Assembly: GCF_018613935.1 (NCBI RefSeq)
Contig: NZ_JAGGPF010000008.1
Span: forward strand, 1-64,000
DNA length: 64,000 bases
Direction of reading: 5' to 3'
Source: Agromyces sp. ISL-38
Lineage (GTDB): Bacteria; Actinomycetota; Actinomycetes; Actinomycetales; Microbacteriaceae
Shown: positions 1 to 8,360 of the stretch, piece after piece
Layout: each line of letters begins with the position of its first letter
How positions within the stretch are numbered: position 1 is the first letter of the stretch
Position numbers and translations under genes: made by a program
The notes under the pieces: model-generated
The model's database searches: none
What the model was told of the DNA's origin: nothing
What the model saw: the letters and a program-made list of their open reading frames with translations, nothing else

Positions 1-5
1 CCTGC

Positions 6-91
6 CCACACCCAGAACCCACGGTTCAGGTTGATGGGCGGGTCACCGAGACCACACACCCCACCACACTTGCTGTGGGTTGCGGGTGTGG
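6..91 (+). repeat. Long imperfect inverted repeat in the 23S-5S spacer
   Basis: Bases 6-22 (CCACACCCAGAACCCAC) pair with bases 75-91 (GTGGGTTGCGGGTGTGG) at 15 of 17 positions, leaving a 52-nt loop. It ends five bases before the 5S gene, so it is most simply a processing stem of the rRNA precursor (RNase III-type site). The 23S gene itself lies outside the window. Confidence 0.6.
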
Positions 92-96
92 CTAGA

Positions 97-214
97 GTTT
101 CGGCGGCCATAGCGCGAGGGAAACGCCCGGACACATTCCGAACCCGGAAGCTAAGACTCGCAGCGCCGATGGTACTGCAGGGGCGACCCTGTGGGAGAGT
201 AGGACACCGCCGGA
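97..214 (+). rRNA. rrf: 5S ribosomal RNA
   Basis: The sequence matches actinobacterial 5S rRNA: GTTTCGGCGGCCATAGCG at the 5' end, the conserved CCGAACCCGGAAGCTAAG block, GCGCCGATGGTACTGCAGGG, and GTGGGAGAGTAGGACACC near the 3' end. The terminal helix forms between the start (CGGCGG) and end (CCGCCG). Ends may be off by one to three bases. It is the last gene of an rRNA operon whose 16S and 23S genes lie upstream of the window, and is followed by a strong intrinsic terminator. Confidence 0.95.
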
Positions 215-225
215 CATTATTTCGA

Positions 226-258
226 AGAGAGCCGCCCAAGGTTGGGCGGCTCTCTTTG
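226..258 (+). terminator. Intrinsic terminator of the rRNA operon
   Basis: A perfect 14-bp stem (226-239 with 242-255, core AGAGAGCCGCCCAA) with a GG turn (functionally a larger loop) is followed by a short T run (TTTGG). It lies 12 bases after the 5S gene. Confidence 0.93.
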
Positions 259-299
259 GTTTAAGCGGTTGCGGCTTGTACCCCACGTACGCTGAAGAA

Positions 300-2195
300 A
301 TGGGGAACCGTCTCGCCGATGCCATGAGCCCGTACCTGCGGGCCCATGCCTCGAATCCCGTGGACTGGTATCCATGGGGTGAAGCCGCATTCACCGCGGC
401 CCGCGAACGCGACGTTCCCGTGCTCGTGTCCATCGGCTACGCGACGTGCCACTGGTGCCATGTCATGGCGCGTGAGAGCTTCAGCGACGACGACGTCGCC
501 CGCATGCTGAACGACCGCTTCGTCGCGATCAAGGTCGACCGCGAGGAGCATCCCGAGGTGGACTCGAGCTACCTCGCCGCTGCCTCCGCGTTCACTCGTG
601 AGCTCGGCTGGCCACTCACCATCTTCGCCACCCCCGAAGGGCGCACGTTCTACGCGGGCACGTACTTTCCGCCGCAAGCGGTACGCGGCATCCCGTCGTT
701 CTCCCAGGTGCTCGCCGCCGTCGACGAGGCCTGGCGCGAACGCCGTGAACAGCTCGACGAGACGGCCGCCGCCGTCGCCGAAGCGTTGGCCGCGGCATCC
801 GGAGCCGAAACCGAAGGCGAGCTGCCCTCGACCGCACGACTCCAGGAGGCGGTCGCGACCCTGGCCGCCGATGAGGACCGGGTTCACGGTGGATTCGGCA
901 GGGCGCCGAAGTTCCCGGTCGCGCCCGTGCTCGGATTCCTCGTCGAAGCCGGGCCTCGAGCACGCGAGCTCGGCGCACGCACGCTGAAGCTCATGGGAGC
1001 GTCGCCGCTGCGCGACGTCGTCGAAGGCGGGTTCTTCCGCTACGCGACACGAGCGGACTGGAGCGAACCGCACTACGAGCGGATGCTCATCGACAACGCC
1101 CAGCTGCTCGGCGTCGCCGCGCGGATCGCCCGGTCGGATCCCGGGGCGCAGTGGGCTGCGTCGCTCGCGCGAGGGCTCGTCGCCTTCCTGACGCAGAGCA
1201 TGCAGCTCGCCGACGGCGCCTTCTCGAGCGCACAGGACTCCGAGAGCACGATCGACGGGGTGCGAAGCGAGGGCGGGTACTACCAGCGGGATGCCGCGGG
1301 GCGAGCCGGTCTCGATCCGCCGGCGCTCGACGAGAAGGTGCTGACGGGCTGGAACGGGCTCGCGATCGACTCGCTCGCGCGAACCGCGTTCGTGTTCGAC
1401 GACGCCGTGGCCCTCGAAGCGGCGCGGCGCGCTGCGGACTTCCTCCTCGAGCATCACGTGCCGACCGGGGGCCGTCTGGTGCGAGCGTCGCTCGGCGGGG
1501 TGGCCTCACCTGCAACGGCGACCCTCGAAGACACCGGGATGCTCGCCAACGGCCTGTTGGAGCTCTCGGTGGCGACCGGCGCGGCCGTCTTCGCCGTCAG
1601 GGCGCGGGAACTGCTCGACGCCGCCATGGCGGCGGCCGATCGATCGCCGAATCCCGGGGGCATTCCGTTCGCTGCGCCGGGCGGTGCCGATCCCGTGCTC
1701 GCCGCCCGCGGCCTCACGATGCCGGCCGACCCCGCGGAAGGCGTGGCGCCATCGGGAGTCACCGCGTGCGCGGATGCCGCCTGGAAGCTCTACCTGCTCG
1801 GTGCGGGCGATCACTATCGCGAGGCTGCCGAATCGGCGATGCGGGCCGTCGCCGGAATCGCGCTCGCGCGGCCCATCGCCTTCGGCGGTGCGCTCGGGCT
1901 CATGGCGCGACTGGCGGCTCCGATCGTGCAACTCGTCACCGTCGTGCCCGATTCGTGGGGCGCGGATGGCGAGCCGGGGGCGGCGCTCGTCGCGGCGACG
2001 CGGCGGCACGCGGCATCCGTCTCGACCATCGTCACCGATGCGCAGGCCCGCGCCTTCGCCGATGCCGGCTTCGAGCTGTTCGAGGGCCGCAGTGCGCACG
2101 GCGGGGCGCCGGCCGCCTATCGTTGTCGCGCCTTCGTGTGCGCGATGCCGGTCGGTGACGCCGACGCGCTCGACGCCCTCGTGGTGAGGTTCTGA
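300..2195 (+). CDS. DUF255 thioredoxin-domain protein (YyaL/SPATA20 family)
   Basis: 631 residues. An N-terminal thioredoxin-like DUF255 domain (about 1-165) has the family opening [20 protein letters not shown] and a CHWC redox motif (C50, C53). The rest resembles the alpha/alpha-barrel of N-acyl-glucosamine-epimerase-like folds, as in YyaL/SPATA20 proteins of 600-700 residues. Family members are cytosolic and have no settled biochemical role; cellobiose-epimerase-like folding is known for the C-terminal part. The TTG at 276 is in frame, but ATG 300 begins exactly where homologues begin, so I use it. It stands alone after the rRNA terminator, with no good Shine-Dalgarno. Confidence 0.9.
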   Translation: MGNRLADAMSPYLRAHASNPVDWYPWGEAAFTAARERDVPVLVSIGYATCHWCHVMARESFSDDDVARMLNDRFVAIKVDREEHPEVDSSYLAAASAFTRELGWPLTIFATPEGRTFYAGTYFPPQAVRGIPSFSQVLAAVDEAWRERREQLDETAAAVAEALAAASGAETEGELPSTARLQEAVATLAADEDRVHGGFGRAPKFPVAPVLGFLVEAGPRARELGARTLKLMGASPLRDVVEGGFFRYATRADWSEPHYERMLIDNAQLLGVAARIARSDPGAQWAASLARGLVAFLTQSMQLADGAFSSAQDSESTIDGVRSEGGYYQRDAAGRAGLDPPALDEKVLTGWNGLAIDSLARTAFVFDDAVALEAARRAADFLLEHHVPTGGRLVRASLGGVASPATATLEDTGMLANGLLELSVATGAAVFAVRARELLDAAMAAADRSPNPGGIPFAAPGGADPVLAARGLTMPADPAEGVAPSGVTACADAAWKLYLLGAGDHYREAAESAMRAVAGIALARPIAFGGALGLMARLAAPIVQLVTVVPDSWGADGEPGAALVAATRRHAASVSTIVTDAQARAFADAGFELFEGRSAHGGAPAAYRCRAFVCAMPVGDADALDALVVRF

Positions 2196-2235
2196 CAAGT
2201 CCATGGCTGCAGCGTGTCGCCCGCCTCGTGGTCCC

Positions 2236-2241
2236 TACGAT
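2236..2241 (+). promoter_or_regulatory. -10 box TACGAT, leaderless DUF3054 mRNA
   Basis: TACGAT is followed by six bases (GGGAGC) and then the ATG at 2248, so transcription would start at or next to the start codon. Confidence 0.5.
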
Positions 2242-2247
2242 GGGAGC

Positions 2248-2655
2248 ATGAGCGAACGAGAGCGCACCCGTGCAGGCACGATCGTGATGGCGGCGTTTCT
2301 CGACCTCGTGCTCGTGCACGTCTTCGTGACGATCGGCCGCAGCAGCCATCACGAGACGGTCGGCATGGCCGGCATCGGTAGCACCGCGTGGCCGTTCATA
2401 GTGGCGCTCGCGGCCGGTTGGCTGGTGAGCCTCCAGTGGCGGCATCCGCTCGCCGTCTGGCCGACGGGCGTCGCGATCTGGGCCGTCACCGTCGGCGGCG
2501 GGCTCCTCCTCCGGGTCGTGTCAGGGCAGGGCGTGCAGTTCGCGTTCGTGCTCGTCGCCACGATCACCTTGGCCGTGTTCCTCCTCGGCTGGCGCCTCGC
2601 GACACTGCTCGTGATGCGACGCTCGCGCCGTCGAGTGGAAACCATGACCCGATGA
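2248..2655 (+). CDS. DUF3054 family integral membrane protein
   Basis: 135 residues with four predicted membrane helices (about 12-28, 45-62, 70-90, 100-120). The FLDLVLVHVFVTIGRSSHHE stretch near the N terminus and the later GWLVSLQWRHPLAVWPTG block fit DUF3054, a small actinobacterial membrane family of unknown function. ATG 2248 is chosen because it lies directly behind a -10-like box and begins where family members begin. The stop overlaps the pnuC start (ATGA at 2652-2655), so the two genes are translationally coupled. Confidence 0.85.
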   Translation: MSERERTRAGTIVMAAFLDLVLVHVFVTIGRSSHHETVGMAGIGSTAWPFIVALAAGWLVSLQWRHPLAVWPTGVAIWAVTVGGGLLLRVVSGQGVQFAFVLVATITLAVFLLGWRLATLLVMRRSRRRVETMTR

Positions 2656-3314
2656 ACCCGATCGAGTGGCTCTTCGACGCGCAGCTCGTGATCGGCGACC
2701 AGGTGATCCTGTGGCGCGAGATCGTCGGAAACCTGTTCGGCCTCGCGAGTGCGCTCGGCGGATTGCGCCGCAAGGTCTGGGCCTGGCCCGTGGGGATCGT
2801 GGGCAACGCGCTGCTCTTCACGGTCTTCCTGGGCGCCGTCTTCGACACGCCGAATCCCGTGAACCTGCTGGGGCAGGCCGGTCGGCAGGTCATGTTCATC
2901 GCCGTGTCGGTCTTCGGCTGGGTGCGCTGGTCGCAGCACCGGCACGTGAGCGCGAACGCAGTCGATCCGCGCTGGGCGAGCGGCCGCACCCGGATTCAGC
3001 TCGCGGCGGCACTCGTCGGCGGCACCCTCGTGCTCACGCCCGTGTTCCAGGCCCTCGGCTCGTTCGAGCCCGTCTGGGCCGACGCGTGGATCTTCATGGG
3101 CTCGTTGCTCGCGACGTGGGGGATGGCGAAGGGGTGGACGGAGTTCTGGCTCATCTGGGTCGCCGTCGACATCGTTGGGGTGCCGCTGCTCGTGAGCGCC
3201 GGCTACTACGCCTCGGCCCTGCTCTACCTCTTCTACGGGGCGTTCACGATCTTCGGTTTCATCACGTGGATGCGCGTGCAACGGCGGCAGCTCGTGCCGG
3301 TGGTCGGGGCCTGA
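2652..3314 (+). CDS. pnuC: Nicotinamide mononucleotide/riboside transporter PnuC
   Basis: 220 residues, about seven membrane helices. The N-terminal NLFGLASALGGLRRKVWAWP block and the C-terminal WLIWVAVDIVGVPLLVSAGY segment are typical of PnuC, which mediates facilitated uptake of nicotinamide riboside for NAD salvage. The start overlaps the DUF3054 stop by 4 bp. The stop is followed at once by a hairpin shared with the convergent gene. No NadR/NiaR-type regulator or NrtR gene is adjacent, so regulation is not evident. Confidence 0.88.
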   Translation: MNPIEWLFDAQLVIGDQVILWREIVGNLFGLASALGGLRRKVWAWPVGIVGNALLFTVFLGAVFDTPNPVNLLGQAGRQVMFIAVSVFGWVRWSQHRHVSANAVDPRWASGRTRIQLAAALVGGTLVLTPVFQALGSFEPVWADAWIFMGSLLATWGMAKGWTEFWLIWVAVDIVGVPLLVSAGYYASALLYLFYGAFTIFGFITWMRVQRRQLVPVVGA

Positions 3315-3315
3315 G

Positions 3316-3332
3316 CCCGCCTACCAGGCGGG
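3316..3332. terminator. Bidirectional hairpin between convergent genes
   Basis: CCCGCCT (3316-3322), loop ACC, AGGCGGG (3326-3332) is a perfect 7-bp stem starting two bases after the pnuC stop. It overlaps the 3' end and stop codon of the convergent gene, so it can serve both strands; no clear T run. Confidence 0.5.
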
Positions 3333-3650
3333 TACGCGGTCGAGCACCGACCAGACGGCCGAGCTCAACTCGGGGTGCTCGAGCGCGATCTCGCGCAAGA
3401 GCTCGTACTCGAAGCGGGCGGCCTCGCCCTCGCGCGCAGCGGGGTGATAGGCGCGTGCCCGTGCCGGGCTCCATCGCTCGGAGTGCAGTCGCTCTTCACG
3501 GAGCGTCGCGACGACCTGCTCGTCGACTGACGGCAGCTCGGGCAGGAACACCCAGGGATCTTCGCCGAGACGGCAGCGCAGTTCGATGAGCGCTGAGAGT
3601 TCATCTCGCGCATGCTGCCGCAGCAGCTCCAGCGTCGATGCCTCAGCCAT
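3321..3650 (-). CDS. Conserved hypothetical protein, 109 aa
   Basis: No family recognised. The product is soluble, acidic and probably mostly helical, with several Arg- and Glu-rich segments (LLRQHARDELSALIELRCRL near the N terminus; ARFEYELLREIALEHPELSS near the C terminus). Codon use is normal for the neighbourhood. It is convergent with pnuC and its stop codon lies within the shared hairpin. It could be a monocistronic unit; upstream bases 3651-3842 hold the divergent methyltransferase promoter. Confidence 0.65.
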   Translation of the reverse strand: MAEASTLELLRQHARDELSALIELRCRLGEDPWVFLPELPSVDEQVVATLREERLHSERWSPARARAYHPAAREGEAARFEYELLREIALEHPELSSAVWSVLDRVPAW

Positions 3651-3830
3651 CCGCGACCTCCCCTCGCTGTCTCGATCGTAACCAACGCTACGTGCACCGT
3701 GTGACGAAGGGGTTACACACGGCTTCCCGACGTGTACGGCAGGTGACGGCTACGTGACGATGCCTCGTGCGGCGGGCTGCGATGTCGACACCCGCGTGGG
3801 TCCACCGCATGGGCGCGCTCGAGCGTGCGC

Positions 3831-3836
3831 TTGAAT
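3831..3836 (+). promoter_or_regulatory. -10-like box TTGAAT, leaderless methyltransferase mRNA
   Basis: TTGAAT, then GGACGG, then ATG 3843. The spacing equals that seen at the other leaderless starts of the window and supports ATG 3843 over the GTG at 3825. Confidence 0.4.
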
Positions 3837-3842
3837 GGACGG

Positions 3843-5453
3843 ATGGGCACCGAACACGGCATCCGGCCGAGCGCAGAACGCACGACCGACCTGTTGCGGC
3901 GGCTCCGCTCCGACCTCGCCGGCGCCCGGTTCACGGTGGCCGCACTCGAGGAGCTGTGGGGAACGGATGCCGCGGCGGCGCTGCATCGCGGCGAGCGGGT
4001 GCCGGCGCAACGCGTGCTCGATGCGCGCCGCGCCGAGCACGGCGCCTCCGCCGACCTCGCGACGCTCGCGGAACTGTTCGTGCTCGGATTCGACTTGCCG
4101 CGCTCCGAGGCCGAGCACGCGCTGCCGGCGCTCGGCGTGGACGGTGCCACGGAGCTCGGCCTGCTCGCGCCCGCCGGTGGTGCCGGCCCGGGCGGAGATG
4201 ACGAGCCTGCGCTGGACGCGGCATCCGTTCGTGCGGCACTCGACCTCAGGCCGTACACGTTCACCGACGCGGTCGGCACGGTCGAGTGGTGGATCCTCTC
4301 GGACCTCGGTGAGCTCGCGCTCGGCCATGCACTCGGCGAGCAGCACGTGCTCGGCGTCGGCGGGGCGTCGATGACGCTCAGCGGCCTGATGCTGCCGACT
4401 CCCGCGGCGCGCGTGCTCGACCTGGGCACCGGGTGCGGCATCCAGGCGATGCACGCCTCGCGGTTCTCCCCTCACGTCGTGGCGACCGACATCTCGGAGC
4501 GAGCCCTCCGGCTCGCCGGCCTCAACGTCGAGCTCAATGGCATCGACGGCGTCGAGTTCCGCCACGGCAGCCTCTTCGAGCCCGTCGCGGGCGAGCGATT
4601 CGACCGGATCGTGTCGAACCCGCCGTTCGTGATCACGCCGCGGGCCGCCGGCGTTCCCGAGTACGAGTACCGCGATGGCGGGATGGTGGGCGACGCGCTC
4701 GTCGAAGCCGTCGTGCGTGACGCGGCTGCGCACCTCGAGCCGGGAGGCGTGGCGCAGTTGCTCGGCAACTGGGAGTATCGGGCGACGGATGACGGACTCG
4801 AACGCGTGCGCGACTGGGCCGGCGACCTCGATCACTGGATCGTGGAACGCGAGCGGCAACGCATCACCGAATACGCCGAGACCTGGATCCGCGACGGCGG
4901 CACGCGGCCGGGCACGCCCGACTTCGACCGGCTCTACGAGGCATGGCTCGACGACTTCGACGCGCGCGGGGTGCGGGAGGTGGGATTCGGCTACGTGCTG
5001 CTGCGACGCCCCACCGGCACCCTGCCCGCCGCCCGGCTCACGCGTCTCGAGCGTCGGCACGGCGCGCTCGGGAACGATGACTCTCCGCTCGGAGTGCTCT
5101 TCGCCGTGTGCCTCGACGCGCACGACCGCCAAGCGGCCCTCGGCGACGAGGAGGTCGCGGCACTGCGACTCACCATGGCCGGCGACGTCACCGAGGAGCG
5201 CCACTACTGGCCCGGCGACGAGCATCCGACGGCGATGCTGCTGCGCCAGGGCGGCGGCTTCGGACGCACGATCGGGCTCGACACCGGCCTCGCAGCGCTC
5301 GTGGGCGCGTGCGACGGCGAACTCCCCGTCGGCGCCATCATCGGCGCGGTGGCGCAATTGCTCGACGTCGACGAGACGGCGCTCGCCCGCGAGCTGCTGC
5401 CCGCCGTGCGCGGCCTCATCGATGACGGGATCCTGGTGCTGCCGCCCGAATGA
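3843..5453 (+). CDS. Class I SAM-dependent methyltransferase (HemK/PrmC-like, DUF7059 type)
   Basis: 536 residues. A non-catalytic N-terminal region (about 1-170) precedes a Rossmann methyltransferase domain with motif I LDLGTGCG near residue 191 and motif IV NPPF near residue 259. NPPF/NPPY methyltransferases modify planar nitrogens in nucleic acid bases or glutamine side chains (PrmC, RlmG, N6-adenine enzymes). A C-terminal extension (about 390-536) has a winged-helix-like tail. The two flanking regions are the arrangement of an uncharacterised actinobacterial family. Substrate unknown; PrmC proper is usually about 290 residues, so this is not the release-factor enzyme. Confidence 0.82.
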   Translation: MGTEHGIRPSAERTTDLLRRLRSDLAGARFTVAALEELWGTDAAAALHRGERVPAQRVLDARRAEHGASADLATLAELFVLGFDLPRSEAEHALPALGVDGATELGLLAPAGGAGPGGDDEPALDAASVRAALDLRPYTFTDAVGTVEWWILSDLGELALGHALGEQHVLGVGGASMTLSGLMLPTPAARVLDLGTGCGIQAMHASRFSPHVVATDISERALRLAGLNVELNGIDGVEFRHGSLFEPVAGERFDRIVSNPPFVITPRAAGVPEYEYRDGGMVGDALVEAVVRDAAAHLEPGGVAQLLGNWEYRATDDGLERVRDWAGDLDHWIVERERQRITEYAETWIRDGGTRPGTPDFDRLYEAWLDDFDARGVREVGFGYVLLRRPTGTLPAARLTRLERRHGALGNDDSPLGVLFAVCLDAHDRQAALGDEEVAALRLTMAGDVTEERHYWPGDEHPTAMLLRQGGGFGRTIGLDTGLAALVGACDGELPVGAIIGAVAQLLDVDETALARELLPAVRGLIDDGILVLPPE

Positions 5454-5477
5454 CGTGGCGCGGCGGCATCCGCATGC

Positions 5478-5903
5478 TCAGACGGTGCCGGCCGGCGGCC
5501 ACACCCCGATGATGATCGCCATGATGAGCACGGTGACGAACTCATGCGCGATGTTCAAGATCGTGAGCCCGGAGGGGCGGCCCTCGAACGCGTCATGAGT
5601 GATGATGCGCGCAGCGGTGAACCCCGCCCAGAGCATGATGCCGGTCATGATCGCGACGAGCAGGTAGTTGCCGCCGAGCGCGGTCCACGTGACCTGCGTC
5701 GCGATGGCGAGCACCCACGCGGAGATGAAGCTCACGATGAGCGTCGTGACGATGGGGCCCACCGGGTTGCGGTCGCCCGGGTCGACCTTCGCGACCCGCA
5801 TCCAGTAGTTGCCGAAGACCTTCGACGTGTACCAGATGGAGCCGACCAGCATGGTCGAGAGGGTGGCGAGCACGACCGCCCAGTAGTTGACGTCGACGAG
5901 CAT
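5478..5903 (-). CDS. DUF1761 family membrane protein
   Basis: 141 residues with four membrane helices. The N terminus (VNYWAVVLATLSTMLVGSIW followed by Y and SKVFG) and the later W-rich and AHEFVTVLIMAIIIGVWPP segments match DUF1761, a small family of unknown role. ATG 5901-5903 has a strong Shine-Dalgarno (GAGGAGG, 6 bases upstream). It is convergent with the methyltransferase gene 24 bp away. No operon partner. Confidence 0.85.
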   Translation of the reverse strand: MLVDVNYWAVVLATLSTMLVGSIWYTSKVFGNYWMRVAKVDPGDRNPVGPIVTTLIVSFISAWVLAIATQVTWTALGGNYLLVAIMTGIMLWAGFTAARIITHDAFEGRPSGLTILNIAHEFVTVLIMAIIIGVWPPAGTV

Positions 5904-6008
5904 GTCGGTCCTCCTCGCTGCGGCCGGTCGGCCCGTTCGGAGTCTAACCCTGAGGATCTGTCGGCTCAGCGGGCGCCACGGCACGGCGATCACCGAGCGG
6001 AGCGGGGT

Positions 6009-6014
6009 ATTCTC
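6009..6014 (+). promoter_or_regulatory. -10 box TATTCT upstream of the DnaJ/NERD gene
   Basis: TATTCT lies 26 bases before ATG 6041, giving a leader of about 20 nt that includes a weak GAAAGCGAG Shine-Dalgarno. Confidence 0.35.
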
Positions 6015-6040
6015 GTGGACGCACATTCGAAAGCGAGCCC

Positions 6041-6973
6041 ATGCCCGACAGTCCGCTCTCCGACTCCCCGTACGAGGTGCTCGGCGTGCCATCCGACGCG
6101 GATGCCGCCGCACTCCGCCTCGCCTATCGGCGAGCTCTCCGCAGCGCACACCCCGACACGGGCGGCGACACCGCACGCTTCCACGCGGTGCAGCGCGCGT
6201 GGGAGCTCGTCGGCACGCCCGAGGCGCGGGCGGTGTTCGACCGGGGATCCCGCGGCGGTGCTCCGGCGCCGACGCGTGAGGCCTGGGCGCCTGCCGCACC
6301 GAACGCCCGCCGCGACTCGCGGCCGCTCGCGCGCTCCTACGGTCACCCCGGCGGGCTCTCTCGCGAGCGATACCTCGGGCTCATTCGCGAGTGGGCGGGC
6401 CGGGGAGTGCAGCTCGAGGATCCGTATGACCCCGCGCTCGTGCGCGGCGCACCTCGCGACATCCGTCACGTGCTCGCCGACGCGCTCGCCGAGGAGGCGA
6501 CCGCTCGCTCGCTCGCGACGCTCGGCATCGCCTACACGGTGTGGCATGACGTGGCGACGGATGCCGCGGGCCCCGGGCACCCCCCGAAGCTCGATCACCT
6601 CGTGCTCGGACCGACGGGCCTCTTCGCGATCCAGTCCGAGGACTGGGGCGCGCCCGTGATCCTGCGCCGCAATGAACTCGTGGGCGAGGCGCTCGACGGC
6701 GAGCGGCCCATCCGTGCGCTCGCGGCCCGCGCGAAGGCCACCGGCCGGGCGGCACGCGTGAAGCCGACCGCGCTCATCGTGGTCGTGCCCGACGATCACG
6801 CCGAAGAGCCGCTCGAGGTCGGTGGCAGCATCCGCGGCGCCGTCGTCGCCCTCGTGCAGCGGTCACGGCTCGCGAGCGCCGTACGCGAGGGACTGCCCGG
6901 GTCGGCGCACCTCGGCGGCACCGAGGTCATGGAGGTGCGCTCGCGCCTGCAGGCCGTCGTGCGCTTCGCCTGA
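6041..6973 (+). CDS. J-domain protein with C-terminal NERD-like (nuclease-related) domain
   Basis: 310 residues. Residues 9-70 form a J domain with the HPD tripeptide at 37-39, the motif that stimulates Hsp70 ATPase. After a linker (70-135) comes a region whose KLDHLVLGPTGLFAIQSEDW stretch (183-202) closely resembles the NERD core (DHLVIGPxGIFVIETKxW). The NERD E-x-K residues read Q-S-E, so nuclease activity is doubtful. No zinc finger or C-terminal DnaJ substrate-binding domains are present, so it is not a general DnaJ. Monocistronic, followed by pepM18 on the same strand after 54 bp. The fold assignment of the C-terminal half is inferred from the motif only. Confidence 0.75.
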   Translation: MPDSPLSDSPYEVLGVPSDADAAALRLAYRRALRSAHPDTGGDTARFHAVQRAWELVGTPEARAVFDRGSRGGAPAPTREAWAPAAPNARRDSRPLARSYGHPGGLSRERYLGLIREWAGRGVQLEDPYDPALVRGAPRDIRHVLADALAEEATARSLATLGIAYTVWHDVATDAAGPGHPPKLDHLVLGPTGLFAIQSEDWGAPVILRRNELVGEALDGERPIRALAARAKATGRAARVKPTALIVVVPDDHAEEPLEVGGSIRGAVVALVQRSRLASAVREGLPGSAHLGGTEVMEVRSRLQAVVRFA

Positions 6974-7015
6974 TCGGCTGGCAGGCGCAGACTCGCCCTC
7001 GAGCGCCGCGGGGTG

Positions 7016-7021
7016 TTGGAT
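7016..7021 (+). promoter_or_regulatory. -10-like box TTGGAT, leaderless aminopeptidase mRNA
   Basis: TTGGAT, then GGGAGG, then ATG 7028. The GGGAGG abuts the ATG and is too close to act as a ribosome site, which favours the leaderless reading. Confidence 0.4.
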
Positions 7022-7027
7022 GGGAGG

Positions 7028-8329
7028 ATGCCCGCACTCGACAGCGAGACCGACACCAGCACCGACGCCAGCACCGACGCCTACGTCGCCGACTTCGCCC
7101 GGTTCATCAGCGCCGCCCCATCGTCGTATCACGCGGCCGAAGAGGTGGCCCGTCGACTCGAGGAGGCGGGGTTCGAGCGGCTCGACGATCGCGACGAGTG
7201 GCCAACCGGCGCCGGGCGGCGCGTCGTCGTGCGCGACGGTTCCGTGATCGCGTGGGTGCAGCCCGAGGGGGCCATCGCCACGACACCGTTCCGGATTCTC
7301 GGCGCCCACACCGACTCGCCCTCGTTCAAGCTCAAGCCGAACCCCTCGTCGAGCGCCGAGGGCCTGCTGCAGGCCGGGGTCGAGATCTACGGCGGCCCGC
7401 TGCTCAACTCCTGGCTCGACCGCGAACTCGAACTCGCCGGCCGAATCGTCACCGATGACGGTGCACAGCACCTCGTGCGAACCGGCCCGATGCTGCGAAT
7501 CCCGCAGCTCGCGATCCACCTCGACCGCGAGGTCAACTCCGGCCTCACCCTCGACAAGCAGCGCCACATGCAGCCGATCTGGGGCGTCGGTGCGAGCGGC
7601 GACCTCCTCGCCGAGCTCGCCGGAATAGCGGGAGTTCCCGCTGAGCGGATCGCCGGCCACGACCTGCTCGTCGCCGACACGGCGCCGCCCGCTCGGTTCG
7701 GGCTCGGCGAGGCGTTCTTCGCCGCCGGACGCATGGACAACCTGAGTTCGGTGTATGGCGGCCTCGTCGCCCTGCTCGAGGCACCCGCCGATGCCGGGCA
7801 CGTGAGCGTGCTCGCCGCGTTCGATCACGAGGAGGTCGGCTCCGGGTCGCGCTCGGGCGCGAGCGGGCCGGCACTCGAGGACGTGCTCATCCGGATCGGC
7901 ATCGGGCTCGGCGCGGGCGAGAACGAGCGCCGGCGTGCGTTCGCTGCGTCATGGCTCCTGTCATCGGATGCCGGGCACGCGGTGCATCCGAACTACCCCG
8001 AGCGCCACGACCCCAGGAACCATCCCGTGCTCGGCGGCGGACCGCTCCTGAAGCTCCACGCGAACCAGCGTTACGCGAGCGACGCCGTCGGCTCGGCCCT
8101 GTGGACGGGAATCTGCCGACAGGCAGGCGTCACGACGCAGTCGTTCGTCTCCAACAACGCGATTCCGTGCGGCACCACGATCGGGCCGCTCAGCGCGACC
8201 CGGCTCGGCATCCGCACGGTCGACGTGGGCGCGCCGCTGCTCTCGATGCACTCCGCGCGCGAGCTCGCCCACGTCGACGACCTCGCTGCGCTCGGCGCGG
8301 CGGTCACCGCGTTCTTCGCACCGGCCTGA
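7028..8329 (+). CDS. M18 family aminopeptidase (aspartyl aminopeptidase type)
   Basis: 433 residues. Metal-ligand and active-site motifs are in order: GAHTDSPSFKLKP (His/Asp ligand, catalytic Asp), FDHEEVGSGSRSGA (catalytic Glu and Glu ligand), GRMDNLSSVYG (Asp ligand), and a C-terminal SMHSARELA (His ligand). These match dinuclear zinc M18 enzymes that release N-terminal acidic residues from peptides in the cytosol. GTG 7013 is in frame, but ATG 7028 sits behind the -10 box. The Asp/Thr-rich opening (SETDTSTDASTDA) is low complexity. Convergent with the antiporter gene 31 bp downstream. Confidence 0.93.
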   Translation: MPALDSETDTSTDASTDAYVADFARFISAAPSSYHAAEEVARRLEEAGFERLDDRDEWPTGAGRRVVVRDGSVIAWVQPEGAIATTPFRILGAHTDSPSFKLKPNPSSSAEGLLQAGVEIYGGPLLNSWLDRELELAGRIVTDDGAQHLVRTGPMLRIPQLAIHLDREVNSGLTLDKQRHMQPIWGVGASGDLLAELAGIAGVPAERIAGHDLLVADTAPPARFGLGEAFFAAGRMDNLSSVYGGLVALLEAPADAGHVSVLAAFDHEEVGSGSRSGASGPALEDVLIRIGIGLGAGENERRRAFAASWLLSSDAGHAVHPNYPERHDPRNHPVLGGGPLLKLHANQRYASDAVGSALWTGICRQAGVTTQSFVSNNAIPCGTTIGPLSATRLGIRTVDVGAPLLSMHSARELAHVDDLAALGAAVTAFFAPA

Positions 8330-8360
8330 GGCGCCCCGCCCAACGCGCGCCGGCCCGGGC

